Of a stretch of 64,000 nucleotides of DNA, positions 53,968 to 64,000 are shown in pieces. Positions within the stretch are counted from its first letter, which is position 1, and each line of letters starts with the position of its first letter. The stretch covers positions 4,216,001 through 4,280,000 of the forward strand of contig CM034547.1 of NCBI GenBank assembly GCA_020055645.1. Direction: 5' to 3'. The DNA is from Tomocerus qinae (Eukaryota; Arthropoda; Collembola; Entomobryomorpha; Tomoceridae). The position numbers and the translations under genes were made by a program. Under the pieces are notes generated by a model, which had not been told where the DNA came from, searched no databases, and saw nothing but the letters and a program-made list of their open reading frames with translations.

Positions 53968-56132
53968 TTTTATTCAAAAAAATATAAATTCTAGAACAAA
54001 AATATTCATACCTCAATAATTGTGAAAAACCTAAGTAGACTTCCAGATGAGACAGTATCTAACACACCGTACGTACTTGACTTGACCATTATTTCTTCAA
54101 ATAACAACTTCTAAGAAACAATTAAAAATTCTTTTGTTCTGGAACTAATATTAATGTTATGTACATAATTGAAAACTCTGTCAAAGTCCCGAACTCAGTT
54201 ACGTTGAATGCTTATCTGTATTTACAGTTCCATGTAATTTGTACAATTGCTTTAGGCTTTAGAGAGATTTATGACTTAAATTATGTGATTTTGAAAAAAA
54301 CCGCAGAACTCTTGTTCTTGCAGCAAGCTATAGGTTTTTTCATCTTTATTTAGATCGACTCGATTCACTCGATCACTCAATTGGTTGGTTTGAAAAATAT
54401 TATTCCTGATTTTACAAAGGACATAAGATGTAAAAATGTAAAAAATTTTAGGTTGAGGCAAGTCAGTGGTTGCACATTTTAAAAATCACACCATGAAATA
54501 CCAGGACATACCAGAACCTGCTTTCGAGGGACCTAGCCTAATTAAAATAACATTGATAGGATTTGTGAAACGACTGCCTTACGTCAACCGATTTTTCAAT
54601 ACATTTGGCTACTTCCGATTTGAAATTCCTACTAACTTCAATCACTAAAATTGATACCAATATTATGCTCTTTTTTGTTTCCCCAAAGTCAGATATCTGT
54701 TGGCGATTAAGTAAAATGTATGACTGTTACATATTATTATTGATTAAAAAAGGTATGCAATTGCATTGCAATAGCTTTGAAAAAATAATATATCAAATAG
54801 ATAAAAAATCTTAGGTTCTTAATTATCAGAGTAATTCTAGTAGATCAGAATTTATTTATTTATGGGTCCAGGAAATCAATGTTATGAAGTCCAAAAATAA
54901 AGTTAGAAATAAAGTTACTACACTAATAAAAACTGATTAGGAAAAAAGTGAAGCTGGATGTGGGGCTTCACTTTTCACATAATTACACATTACACATGCT
55001 ATTTAGATTCTCGTCATGGAAGATGAATCTACGTACTCCAAAAATAGGCAGATTTGCTTATATAAACTAATAAAATAAAAGCAAGTGGGTATGTCTTTTA
55101 TTCTGTCTTTTGTCATTTTCGTCAATTTATAAAGCTCAGTCATTTTCATTCATATTCGTACTACGCAACGCACCGTAAAGTTGTTGGGCTGTTGTAGTGA
55201 GAAGTATGAGAATTAGTTCTTATTTCAAACTCGAAATGATTTAGTTTTACGCGACAATAAAAACGAAAGTTTCTGTTATTTACATACACGCTTTTGTTTT
55301 CTCATGTGAACTATGGAATCGAAGACTGTGACTGTTAGAATGAGCTTTGATGATGACTCAATTGTCAATGCTATTTTATTATGTGTCATTGTGCATGGGA
55401 GCTGGCATGGAAGTATTTAAATGGGATATTATTGTGTCTTAAACATTACCTACCAACACAGTTTGTGGAATTCAAACAGGTAAAGAATACGAGTTATCGA
55501 CCCATCTGGGTCATAACATATTGCATCGGGATTGTGATTCAACACTTTATTCTGTATTCCAGTCTCCATCATGACAAAAATATTGGAGACAAGAGTTGCT
55601 GACAAAGACAAGCCAGGGTTTCGTAAAAGTTGTTTACATTACTACAATTGCATTCTCTGCATCGCCCAAAAAATTGTGACACAAAAACTTAAATAGTAAA
55701 AGAAAACGACTAAAAATTATGTCGTTCAAACTGCCGTGATTAATTGCTGCCATTATTTTGTGATGATGAGCAATGGGAGAGTACACAGGAGGTTTTACTA
55801 TTATATCACTCGTCACGGTTTACAAAGCTAACTGCTAATTGCGCTAATACAATATTGCATTCTCTAAGCAATGCCCAACAACCATCAAACAACATGCAGT
55901 CAGTTATTTACCATGTGATGTTATAGAACAAAATTCTATTCATCTTTGTCGTCATTATCATTTACGGAAAACATTACTACAACAGATGCAACTTTTCTTT
56001 TAGCAGAATTATTTGTTTATTTACCATGTTGTTGACCATTTTGGTCACCTTCATCAAATCTCTGCGAATACTATCAACTGTTTGTCGTAAAACAAATAAT
56101 GGATAAATTAAATGCTGTAAGTAGATCTGGTT
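53968..56132. other. Intergenic, no gene recognised
   Basis: AT-rich sequence without supportable exons. The only structure seen is a perfect 11-bp stem at 54,944-54,954 and 54,965-54,975 (AAAAGTGAAGC) with a 10-nt loop. Open frames near 54,470 and 55,380 have no family resemblance. Confidence 0.5.
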
Positions 56133-56140
56133 AAATGACT

Positions 56141-56310
56141 CAGGTACGTATCCAGTGGTCAAGGGGGATAAATATAATAGTCAAAATAATGTTAAAAATA
56201 AGGCATGAAAATCTTTTGAAATTCTTGGCCCATTTTGGAAAAAATCGTCTTTTTTCTCAGATTTAGGGAGAGGGCACTGCGCCCCCTCGCCCCTACTGGA
56301 TGCGTGCTTG
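56141..56310. mobile_element. hAT-type MITE, 170 bp
   Basis: An exact 8-bp target duplication AAATGACT flanks both ends (56,133-56,140 and 56,311-56,318). The inverted ends are CAGGTACGTATCCAGTGG and, inverted, CAAGCACGCATCCAGTAG, each followed by a G-rich run. No coding capacity. Confidence 0.88.
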
Positions 56311-56569
56311 AAATGACTTGTGCCAATCTAACGTAAACCGACACTAAGACGTAGCTAAATCTAACTTAACTAAAATAATTGATTTTTCATCTTGCAGTAT
56401 GTTTTAGGACAGACTCGTCGAAAAAATCCAAAAATTTTAAAACTCGGTTTGATATACAATTGTCTGGAATTTGAAACTTTACTGGTCACAAAAATGTACA
56501 TTTCATTATTTTGAACTTCTACTGTTTCTACTCTACAATCGATTTTAGAATAACAAGATTGCTTCCCTC

Positions 56570-56732
56570 CAAGGACGTATTGAGGGGGGGGGGCTTTACG
56601 GGCTGAAAGCCCCTACCCCCGAATCCAAGAAAAAGAAATCCTTTTCTCAAAATAGCAAAAAAATTCATTTGCAAATGTCACAAATCATGAGATATTAGCC
56701 CTCCCCGAAACTCAGATCTGTATCCGTTCTTG
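56570..56732. mobile_element. hAT-type MITE, 163 bp
   Basis: An exact 8-bp duplication CTTCCCTC flanks it (56,562-56,569 and 56,733-56,740). The ends are CAAGGACGTATTGAGG and, inverted, CAAGAACGGATACAGA. It carries a G10 run and the block CCCCCGAATCCAAGAAAAAG shared with the elements at 52,288 and 59,293. Confidence 0.88.
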
Positions 56733-57028
56733 CTTCCCTCCTACTAATCCTCCAAACAAACTCTTTTTCTTTTGAAGCAAATGATTTATTAAAACTACAT
56801 TAAGTAATACAGATGAATCTGTTGGCAATTTTTTGCATACGATGGTTGTTGACTGCGGACTAAAACCTATAGATTCGCATACATAGAATCAAGTCACATT
56901 TATACATTGAATTTAATGTTTTCTGCTAGATGGTAAATGCAAGAGTGCAAATTTAGTTGTTAAAGAATAGCAAGAGAGTCCCCAAGAACATCTCAGGCAG
57001 GTGAACAGGAATAGTGTAGGACGGTAGC

Positions 57029-57036
57029 TATAAATA
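57029..57036 (+). promoter_or_regulatory. TATA box of the glycine-rich gene
   Basis: TATAAATA lies about 30 bp before CCCATCTCATT, a plausible start site, and about 200 bp before the ATG. TATA promoters are common for abundantly expressed secreted and cuticular genes. Confidence 0.55.
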
Positions 57037-57236
57037 CGACTCTGAGGGAAATAGTCCCATCTCATTTAGTTTCACTTACATGACACGTTGTGACAAAGTA
57101 CTACAGTAATTTATTATGCTGTGCCTTTCTTGATTAAGTAGAACTCAAAAATTAAATCTGCGCCTGACCTACTCATTCTTTTTTTACCTTTCCATTTATG
57201 TATAACAGATATTTTCAAACTGTGAGTTAAACCGTG

Positions 57237-58133
57237 ATGGCCAAATGGGTGCACGTTATGGTCAGTATTTTGTTTAATATATACATTACATACAAATAAT
57301 TGTATTACGAATAGAGTTCAATGTGAAATGCTTATACTATACCCACTAAAAATATTGTATTTAATTTTTCAGACCATTTATTACTGTTGCTTGATTTTTG
57401 TTTATCTTACAGTTAGTAGTGTTGGTCACAACAAGTTTGCTGACCGAATATGCTGAAGGAGGAATTTTGCAAAAGATCAAAAGAAAAATCCATAAACTTG
57501 TGCGAAGTCACTCCGGAGGGAAAGGAGGAGGGAAGGGAAAAGGAGGGGGTGGAGGTGGGCGTGGATATGGAGGAGGCAGCGGTGGAGGAGGCGGTGGATA
57601 TGGGGGCGGCGGAGGAGGAAGCGGTGGATACGGTGGAGGAGGAGGAGGCTATGGTGGTGGTGGTGGTGGAGGCGGGTTCGGCGGAGGTGGATACGGAGGT
57701 GAATTGTACACAATATATTATTCTGTTTCCATTGTTTTGAAGTTTTGAAAAATATTCTAATTTTCTATACAGGCGGAGGAGGTGGAGGAGGTTATGGTGG
57801 GGTGATTGTTCTTCAGCCTATAGGTGGAGGAGGTGGTGGTGGTGTAGGCGGCGGAGGAGGTGGAGGTTACGGGGTTGGAGGAGGAGGAGGAGGAGGTGGT
57901 GGTGGTGGTTACGGGGTTGTAGGAGGAGGAGGAGGAGGAGGTGGTGGTGGTTACGGGGTTGGAGGAGGAGGTGGCTCGAAAGGTATGTACAATTTCAGTA
58001 TTTTTCATTTATGATAATTCATTTTCAATCGGGAGGAGTTGCATTGCAGATGCATAAAATTTTAAAATTCCCAATTATGAAATAGGGGGCGGAGGGAGCG
58101 GAGGTGGCGGTTCGAGTTATGGCAAGAGATAAC
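57237..58133 (+). CDS. Secreted glycine-rich (GGGY-repeat) protein
   Basis: Four exons: 57237-57260, 57413-57698, 57773-57982 and 58087-58133. They sum to 567 nt, giving 188 aa in frame. The 24-nt first exon encodes MAKWVHVM. It joins LVVLVTTSLLTEYAEG to make a signal peptide. Mature protein: a short basic segment, ILQKIKRKIHKLVRSHSG, then a glycine-rich body of Gly runs broken by Tyr. Its later repeats carry GYGVGGGGG-type units, and the end is SSYGKR. Such proteins occur in cuticle, silk or glue, and egg coverings, and as some glycine-rich defence peptides; the sequence does not decide. The later exons are near-identical GGX repeats that could vary in length between individuals. The terminal GKR resembles an amidation/dibasic site but may be chance. 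Confidence 0.85.
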
Positions 58134-58415
58134 ATCTATTAACCTATTTGTAATATAAAAGTCTTAGTATATCTTCATTGATTCAACTCTGAGTCAATAA
58201 CATGAAACTTATTAATAGTAATGGAGAATGCTAATTTTTCTACAACGACAATATTTATTTCAACCAATCAAAGAAGAAGACATTGCCAAGATCAAGGCAC
58301 ATTTTGATATGTGATTGAAATTTGCAACTATACGTTTTACCGTTGTTTCTCTCGTCGCACAACTGTAAATTCCCATTATCTCATAAACTTATTGTACAAA
58401 TGATATGGAGGGGTT

Positions 58416-58421
58416 AATAAA
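58416..58421 (+). terminator. Polyadenylation signal of the glycine-rich gene
   Basis: AATAAA about 280 bp past the stop; nothing better lies nearer. Confidence 0.4.
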
Positions 58422-58783
58422 CATATCCAATTGCGTAAAGTAATCTAAGAGTAGGTATTCCAAATTGCGATTTTGAGATTATAAAAATAATATTTCACAA
58501 ATGGCATGATAAATATTTTGTGTTATGGGTGGGTGTGTCACCACAGTACAATACAGTAATGCACATCACTCTGAGTTCTCGCTTCGTGGGTGCGGGCTGG
58601 CTATCATCTCGCATTCAAATCTCGTAGTAAAACTTGCCCATAGAGTTGCTACCATCGACCAATTGCATCGTTACCAAAAAGTTCCGATTAAAAAATATTA
58701 TTACGGGATTTTGGAAAACCGTAAAAATATTTTTATAAATGGGATAATATAGAGGAAAGAAAATGGGAGAGAGCATGAGACGC

Positions 58784-58903
58784 CGTTTTAACTCGCTTGA
58801 GGAAGCGAGCTTTTAGAATCGCTAACAATGACGTACGGAGATGCACGGACTGACATATCGGCTGTGCGGTTCTATAAGCTCACTTCCTCAGGTGAGTTAA
58901 AAC
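58784..58903. mobile_element. Inverted-repeat hairpin element, about 120 bp
   Basis: The left arm at 58,784-58,822 begins CGTTTTAACTCGCTTGAGGA. It pairs with the right arm at about 58,866-58,903, whose complement reads GTTTTAACTCACCTGAGGA. About 38 bp pair with five or so mismatches. No clear target duplication was found, so the superfamily is unassigned. Confidence 0.65.
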
Positions 58904-59292
58904 TCGGGCCGATTTTAAAAATTAATATCAATCATCCATTGTAAGATTTTCAAAATTAGAATACATGAAACATTGCATAATTTGTTACATTTAAATCAAC
59001 TTAAGGCGCAAAAAAGCTATTATGAAAAAGCTAAGATAAAGACAATGACTTGACTTAATAAATATATCTTCAATCAAACACGTGGATATTGGATTACGAA
59101 TACATTGATTCGTTATTATTACATATTAATATTTAACCCCCCAAAAAATCTGAAAGGATGTTTCTATATTACATAGAGATATAGGATCATATTACTATAC
59201 CTTATCTATTTAAATGGAAAAGGAGGTGGGCAATCGAAATTAAAAACAATTATTATTGGGCTATTGGACTTTATATAATATTGTGTTATCGC

Positions 59293-59445
59293 CAGGGCCG
59301 CAGCGAGGGGGGGCACCGGGGCAAGTCCCCCCCCCGAAATCGAGAAAAATAAAGAAATTTTTGTCTAAAATCTCAAAAAATGCGCGAAAATTAGCTAACT
59401 TTTTCTTGGTGCCCCTCCCGAAATTTTTTTCTGGCTGCGGCCCTG
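59293..59445. mobile_element. hAT-type MITE, 153 bp
   Basis: An exact 8-bp duplication GTTATCGC flanks both ends (59,285-59,292 and 59,446-59,453). The termini CAGGGCCGCAG and CTGCGGCCCTG are perfect 11-bp inverted repeats in the hAT style. It shares the CCCCCGAAATC-type inner block with its relatives at 52,288 and 56,570. The perfect ends and duplication suggest a recent insertion. It lies 267 bp upstream of the PEBP start codon. Confidence 0.93.
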
Positions 59446-59719
59446 GTTATCGCATCTCAATTGTCTATTGTGGATTATGGTTTTAGTTATGTCATGTGTA
59501 ACTGTAGAAATTATCATTATCATACGCAATAAATAATTATCTCAATTCAATTGAACTTTGGTACTCAATTAACACTTATGCTCCTAGATTCCAAATCTAT
59601 TCCCATTAATAATTACTTACGTAACTTTGTAACTTTTCTGTGCATGGGTTTTAATTTAATAATTTTTAATTTATAAAGTATATTATTTTTTCCTCTTTCC
59701 TCTAAATTATTTTTCCACA

Positions 59720-60389
59720 ATGGAAGCTGAGAGAATAGTACCAGATGTTATTGACAAAGTTCCCAGTGCTGTACTTTCCGTACGTTTCGGTGAGGAAAAT
59801 GTGAATCTTGGAAATATATTGACTCCTACGCAAGTCAAAGCTATTCCACGTGTGACGTGGAAGAATGTTGATCCAAATAAGCTCTATACTCTATGTCTAA
59901 CAGGTTTGGCTGTTTTTTAAAATAATAATTTGATATCCCTACTGAGGACGGTAGTTATTAATTCTTCAATGTTAGATATTCGAATCTAAACTAAGCCAAA
60001 TACTAAACTTTTTCGGAATTGTTTTTTCAGATCCAGATTCTCCTAACCGCGCAAATCCAATTTTCAAGGAGTTTCAACATTGGTTAGTGGTCAACATTCC
60101 AGGAGATGAATTAGACAAAGGAGAGACTCTGACGGAATTTGTGTCATCGGCGCCTGCCAAAGACACTGGTCTCCACCGTTATACTTTTGTTCTTTATCAG
60201 CAGCCACAGAAATTGAATTGCGATGAAGAGAAATTGGATTTTACGGCCCCAGAAAGAAGGAGGAAATTTTCCATCAAGAATTTTGCTAACAAGTATGGAC
60301 TCGGGGAGCCGATTGCTGCCAACTTTTACTTGGCAGAATGGGATGAATATGTTCCCACGGTCAGAAAACTACTAGGTTTAGACAAATAA
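59720..60389 (+). CDS. Phosphatidylethanolamine-binding protein (PEBP/RKIP family)
   Basis: Two exons, 59720-59903 and 60031-60389, total 543 nt and 180 aa, joined at phase 1 inside the DPD motif. PEBPs are small cytosolic or secreted ligand-binding proteins; animal members bind phospholipid head groups, and some modulate Raf and serpin-like targets. Signature 1 is DPDSPNRANP...FQHWLVVNIPG, with the ligand-pocket Asp and His. Signature 2 ends TGLHRYTFVLYQQ. The usual GSGPPKGTG before it reads SSAPAKDTG here, so the loop has lost glycines. ERRRKFSIKNFANKYGLGEPIAANFYLAEWD is the standard C-terminal half. No signal peptide is visible, so it is likely cytosolic. Arthropods carry many PEBP paralogues, so no specific symbol is given. 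It is convergent with the SDR gene. Confidence 0.95.
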
Positions 60390-60507
60390 TCTTATTAATA
60401 CAAATATGTGAATACTTATACTACAGATAATCAAAAACCACTAAGCAGCCTAAAAAAGTTCTTCACCACATAAAGTAGATGAATTGATTAGTTAAAATGC
60501 ATTGGGA

Positions 60508-60513
60508 AATAAA
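60508..60513 (+). terminator. Polyadenylation signal of the PEBP gene
   Basis: AATAAA 119 bp past the PEBP stop, inside the 362-bp convergent spacer. Confidence 0.6.
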
Positions 60514-60551
60514 ATACTAATAATAATAAAAAGATGATGATTGGGCCATTA

Positions 60552-60557
60552 TTTATT
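60552..60557 (-). terminator. Polyadenylation signal of the dehydrogenase gene
   Basis: AATAAA on the minus strand, 195 bp beyond the SDR stop codon. It is close to the PEBP signal, so the two 3' ends nearly meet. Confidence 0.45.
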
Positions 60558-60751
60558 AAGACACCCAAGACTGTCCATGACAATAGGTGACAGTAAATTA
60601 TCCACACTATAATTTAAGGTACAGTGTACATTCTCCTATTTATACAGAACACTCTTTAGATAAGTAAACATAGCTACTATAAATAGCACATAAAATTAAT
60701 ATTCCTTTGTCATTAGTCGATATCGCACCAAAAACTCCTTCTACCTATTAT

Positions 60752-62008
60752 CTACCTGGGTGTAATCCCAGCATCCATCAAATCGGCTATAGCTCTCTGC
60801 ACTTTAATATGAAAAAGTCTGAAAAACAACAAATAAATGTCAATTACGAATTAGAAAAGGTATTTACCTTTATTTTTAGACCTATTAATGAGAAAATATC
60901 AGATGACTTACCTGGAATATGTAGCCAAATATTCGATAATTGTAGGGCAGTAAATATACTCCTCGTTTCTTCTCATTCCTTCAACTAATCTGTCAGCTAT
61001 GTCATTTGGTTCAGTTATTGGTAATAAAGATGGGAATCTAAGTGAATAAAAACATTTTTAGAACGGTGAAAAATTATTAACGGGAATAGACTACTTACCT
61101 TGGTTTGCATTCTGCAACATTATTTAGCAATCCAGTGTTGACAGAATAAGGGTAGACAGTTGTGAATTTAATATCGGGTTTGTCAGGATGGTGAATCAGT
61201 TCGTCCTTCAATGCCTCTACATAGCCATGTACAGCGTGCTTGGTGCTGCAGTAGGGTACCAAATTTTTAACTCCGACAATCCCTGCGGCCGAACAGAGTG
61301 TCACAATGTGTCCTCGTTTCTTCTCAATCATTTTCGGCAGAATTTCCCGAAGAATCCAAAAATGTGCAAATACGTTGACTTTGAAGACCCTCTCGATGCT
61401 GTTTGGATTGTGACTGAGGAACGGATGGCAAGGCATGATACCTGCATTGTTTATCACTATGCTAATATCCCCAACCTCTCTTCTCACCTGCAGAAATTCA
61501 CAAAATCAGTTTCGAGTGGAATTAATTTAAAACTAAATTCGAGAACTTGTAAAATTAATTCAAGTCGCAAAAATTATTTATCGGTTACCGTCGCTGCCAC
61601 GGCCTCGACTTGGGATCGATCAGAAATATCAATTTGGTATCCGTAAGCCTTAGTGCCCAACTCCTTTAGTTCACTTAAAGTTTTCTCGTTGTCGTTTCTG
61701 TTGACATCCCAGCAAACTAAAGTTGCTCCAGTCATAGACAGCTTCCTGCAGATTTCTTTTCCTATTCCATTCCCAGAGCCAGTTATCTGTAACAAAGTCA
61801 AACTCAAGTAAATATAAAAATATCTACTTAGAGAAATTTCTTTACATACCAAAATAATTTCCCCAATCAAAGATTTTCTCTCCGTTGGCACGAAATATTT
61901 ATAAGTAGATTCAATTTTCACAAACACGGCGTATGCAAGTAGACGTAAAATATCCCAAACAACTTTTAGTCTGAGAAATAGGTCTATAAATATTTGAAAT
62001 ATATTCAT
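60752..62008 (-). CDS. Short-chain dehydrogenase, SDR16C-like (membrane-anchored)
   Basis: Five exons: 62008-61850, 61786-61589, 61487-61099, 61037-60912 and 60818-60752. They total 939 nt, giving 312 aa in frame. It has the classical NAD(P)-dependent SDR fold: ITGSGNGIG (54-62) is the Rossmann TGxxxGxG motif, NNAG is at 132-135, and Asn157 is structural. The catalytic residues are Ser185 (LCSAAG), Tyr198 and Lys202 (YCSTK). A hydrophobic N-terminus (IDLFLRLKVVWDILRLLAYAV) precedes the fold and would anchor it to ER or lipid droplets. This layout matches epidermal retinol dehydrogenase 2 and 17-beta-HSD11/13 (SDR16C). The substrate (retinoid, steroid or fatty alcohol) cannot be read from sequence. 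The last small exon encodes RLFHIKVQRAIADLM and ends at TAG. The start is the only in-frame ATG. Confidence 0.95.
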
Positions 62009-63271
62009 TGTTAAGTTTTGTAAGCCTTTTGTCTCGTCTATCAAATGAATATGAAGCTGTCAAATTGACAATAAAGTTTAAAGTTCCTCTGAGTCAAGTT
62101 TTATTGGCGGTAGCCACCAGCACGTTTATGTAACACTACGAATAACTTCGTCATGGGTTCACATTTCTCATTCACCGATAACGAAATGATAACAGAATGA
62201 TGAGACATATGTACAAGTGGAGCTATGCTATCGTATTATGTATTAGTGCAACACTGGATTGAAAGATACTACACATGGTTTTAGATAGTGGCTGGTCGCA
62301 GCAACCGACTGGAATCCGACCCCGACCCCTTGCTTGTTAAAATGTAATAAGTCATGCAAATGCTGGTTAACACGCTAAACAAATATGTTTTCAATAACCA
62401 TACTGTTTTATATTATGTAAAAAAGGGGTATGTATAGCATGATTGTGATATGAACTTTGAACACTCGACGTCTACAAGTTTTATGGTTAAAACTGAATCA
62501 TACAATCATATAAGCATTAAGGCTGACTCGTCGATGACAGAACATTGACAACACCTCCTCCGTGGGAAATAATAATTTGTTATATAGCATGTGTCACATA
62601 TTTTCAGAGGTGGTATCCGTTTTTTCTCAAAGATCCCCGCACTTTTCAGAATAAAATAGTTTTTAGAGTTGAAAAAAAGCATGGGCATTTGACAAACTCA
62701 TCTTCTTCTCTGCTGTATGAAAAATTAAAAAAAGCCCTGTTTTCTATACCTTATCTTGCCAATTTTTACTACATGGACCATGGACGATAGTAAAATTCGT
62801 ATTGTTGCTCGTTGCAAATGTGTTGTATAATTGAGGCAGCCTTAAGCGCTGTTGATTCTTTATAGGAATTCCTATATGATTTGTCTCCGTTGGACCCTCG
62901 CTTTGATGAAAGAACAGACTAAGTACATTATAAATATTTATACGTACCCTTGCCTTGAGTTCTAATTGTGTGGTTCAACATCGAAAATGAGGTTAATCTG
63001 AAAATCGGAATAAACAAAATAGCGAAGCGACATTAAACTTTTAACGTATGCTGTTTTATAGTTATAATTTATAGTAGTAATTAATAGCTACTTTGTAATG
63101 CAGTTTTATTTTACATTTGAGATGATCAAAAACTATCACATTTATAAATGGCCATCTTCGATTTCTTTGTTTTAATCCCAGGAAAAGTGCAGTAAAAAAT
63201 ACAACTTAATGAAGGCAGTGGCAGTACCAATAAACAGTTTATAGAATAAATAATATTTGATGAAACCTTAA
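62009..63271. other. Intergenic, 5' flank of the dehydrogenase gene
   Basis: AT-rich, with no supportable exon or RNA gene. The minus-strand SDR promoter should lie at the left edge. Confidence 0.5.
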
Positions 63272-63645
63272 GGGTGGCCATTAGCGGGGTAACTTAAGCA
63301 TATACTTTGTGTGTATTACTTATGATTAGAGTGTATATAGCTCGTATTTATTTATCAAAAGTCTTCAAAAAAAGTGTGGGGGAAGGTAAACGTCTCGGAC
63401 TTGTGGCGCAGGAAAATTTGACTAATAAGTTTTGAATTATAGCGTTGGCGGGAAATCATGTTTTGTAAGGCTATAATTCAAAACGTATTAATTTTTTAAT
63501 ATTTCGGAGCCGCAAGTTCCAGATATTCACCTTTTGCCACTTTTTGGAAATTTTGAAGACTTTTGATAAATAAATACGAGCTACACTCTAATCCTTAGTA
63601 ATACACACAAAGTGTATTTTCAACTTACCCCGCTACTGGGCATCC
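63272..63645. mobile_element. TTAA-flanked foldback MITE, 374 bp
   Basis: Almost the whole element is one imperfect palindrome. The left half starts GGGTGGCCATTAGCGGGG; the inverted right half starts GGATGCCCAGTAGCGGGG. Both continue with similar stretches including CACTTTGTGTGTATTACT-like and TATTTATTTATCAAAAGTC sequence, giving arms of roughly 180 bp. TTAA flanks both ends (63,268-63,271 and 63,646-63,649), a duplication used by piggyBac-type transposases. The termini do not look like canonical piggyBac ends, so the superfamily is tentative. No coding capacity. Confidence 0.82.
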
Positions 63646-63649
63646 TTAA

Positions 63650-64000
63650 GAGACATAGATACTACACATACAATAAGTGTAGTGATATTATTAGGTTGTT
63701 GAATAAAATGTAATCATTGAGTTGGATATAGAGTATAGAGTTGAGTAATTCTATCTCTGTGCCCAAATCTATGCCATGCCTAATATTGAGAAAACGAGAG
63801 TCAGTGATAATGCGTTATGGATGTAGCATAGTAGCATGTTATTATACATAGGTACAATTTGCTATATTGCTTGTTAATATTAGATAACCTTTGCAGCAAA
63901 AATTTTTTTTCTGGGATGTATTAAATAGTCAAGTCAACCTTATATAACAGCGTATATGGATTTAATTACGTTTGATATGGTATAATGTTTTCAACTTTAC
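63650..64000. other. Right edge, nothing recognised
   Basis: AT-rich sequence without supportable features. Confidence 0.5.

Noticed and set aside
54466-54648. 60-codon frame after the CAP gene, considered as an extra exon
   Set aside because: The CAP coding sequence already ends with a stop and polyA signal at 53.9 kb, and the peptide has no CAP or other domain features.
57477-58008. His- and Thr/Ser-rich open frames antisense to the glycine-rich gene
   Set aside because: They are mirror translations of the GGN repeats. The plus-strand model has a signal peptide and consistent splice sites.
1-64000. CRISPR arrays, operons, rRNA, tRNA, viral insertions
   Set aside because: No regularly spaced repeats, no rRNA similarity and no viral gene were seen. 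I saw no convincing tRNA by eye, but a covariance-model scan would be needed to exclude one.

Overview
This window is arthropod nuclear DNA: AT-rich, with canonical GT-AG introns of mostly 75-400 bp, genes packed on both strands at the right-hand end, and many small inverted-repeat transposons. The gene set (Yif1, cytosolic TrpRS, a tetraspanin, PEBP, an SDR16C-type dehydrogenase, a secreted CAP protein and an arthropod-style SET-MYND protein) fits a hexapod or related arthropod. A springtail-like genome would be compatible, but the sequence alone does not fix the species. There is no sign of bacterial, organellar or viral sequence.

Layout. Bases 1-33,191 hold no recognisable gene. They are simple-sequence-rich DNA containing one foldback element (14,167-15,005) and a (TAG)10 microsatellite. 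At 33,192-33,261 on the minus strand there is a plausible first coding exon: an ATG, a signal peptide and a phase-1 splice donor. If it is real, the empty 33 kb is the giant first intron of a secreted or cell-surface protein gene that runs off the left end of the window. Bases 33,262-38,549 are also gene-free.

From 38.5 kb on the genes are: a tetraspanin (-, 38,550-40,612); a 3-kb gap; tryptophanyl-tRNA synthetase (-, 43,711-45,805 plus a 5' UTR exon to about 46,050); YIF1 (+, 46,401-48,010), head-to-head with TrpRS; a SET-MYND protein (-, 49,046-50,907); a CAP/SCP protein (+, 53,260-53,915); a glycine-rich secreted protein (+, 57,237-58,133); a PEBP (+, 59,720-60,389); and a short-chain dehydrogenase (-, 60,752-62,008), tail-to-tail with PEBP. 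I spliced every gene by hand. All models stay in frame across all junctions; only one junction, in the tetraspanin, is weak.

Mobile DNA. The right half is seeded with non-autonomous DNA transposons. Four hAT-type MITEs (243, 170, 163 and 153 bp) and one 71-bp remnant each have an exact 8-bp target-site duplication. There is also a PIF/Harbinger-like MITE with TAA duplications just 3' of the SET-MYND gene, a 374-bp TTAA-flanked foldback element at the right edge, and a hairpin element at 58.8 kb.

The genes do not form a pathway. They are housekeeping genes (translation, ER-Golgi traffic) mixed with arthropod secreted and lipid-related genes. I did not find a strongly novel system. The best leads are the signal-peptide exon with its giant intron, the foldback element with tandem-repeat arms, the CAP protein that lacks its signature motif, and the cationic glycine-rich secreted protein.
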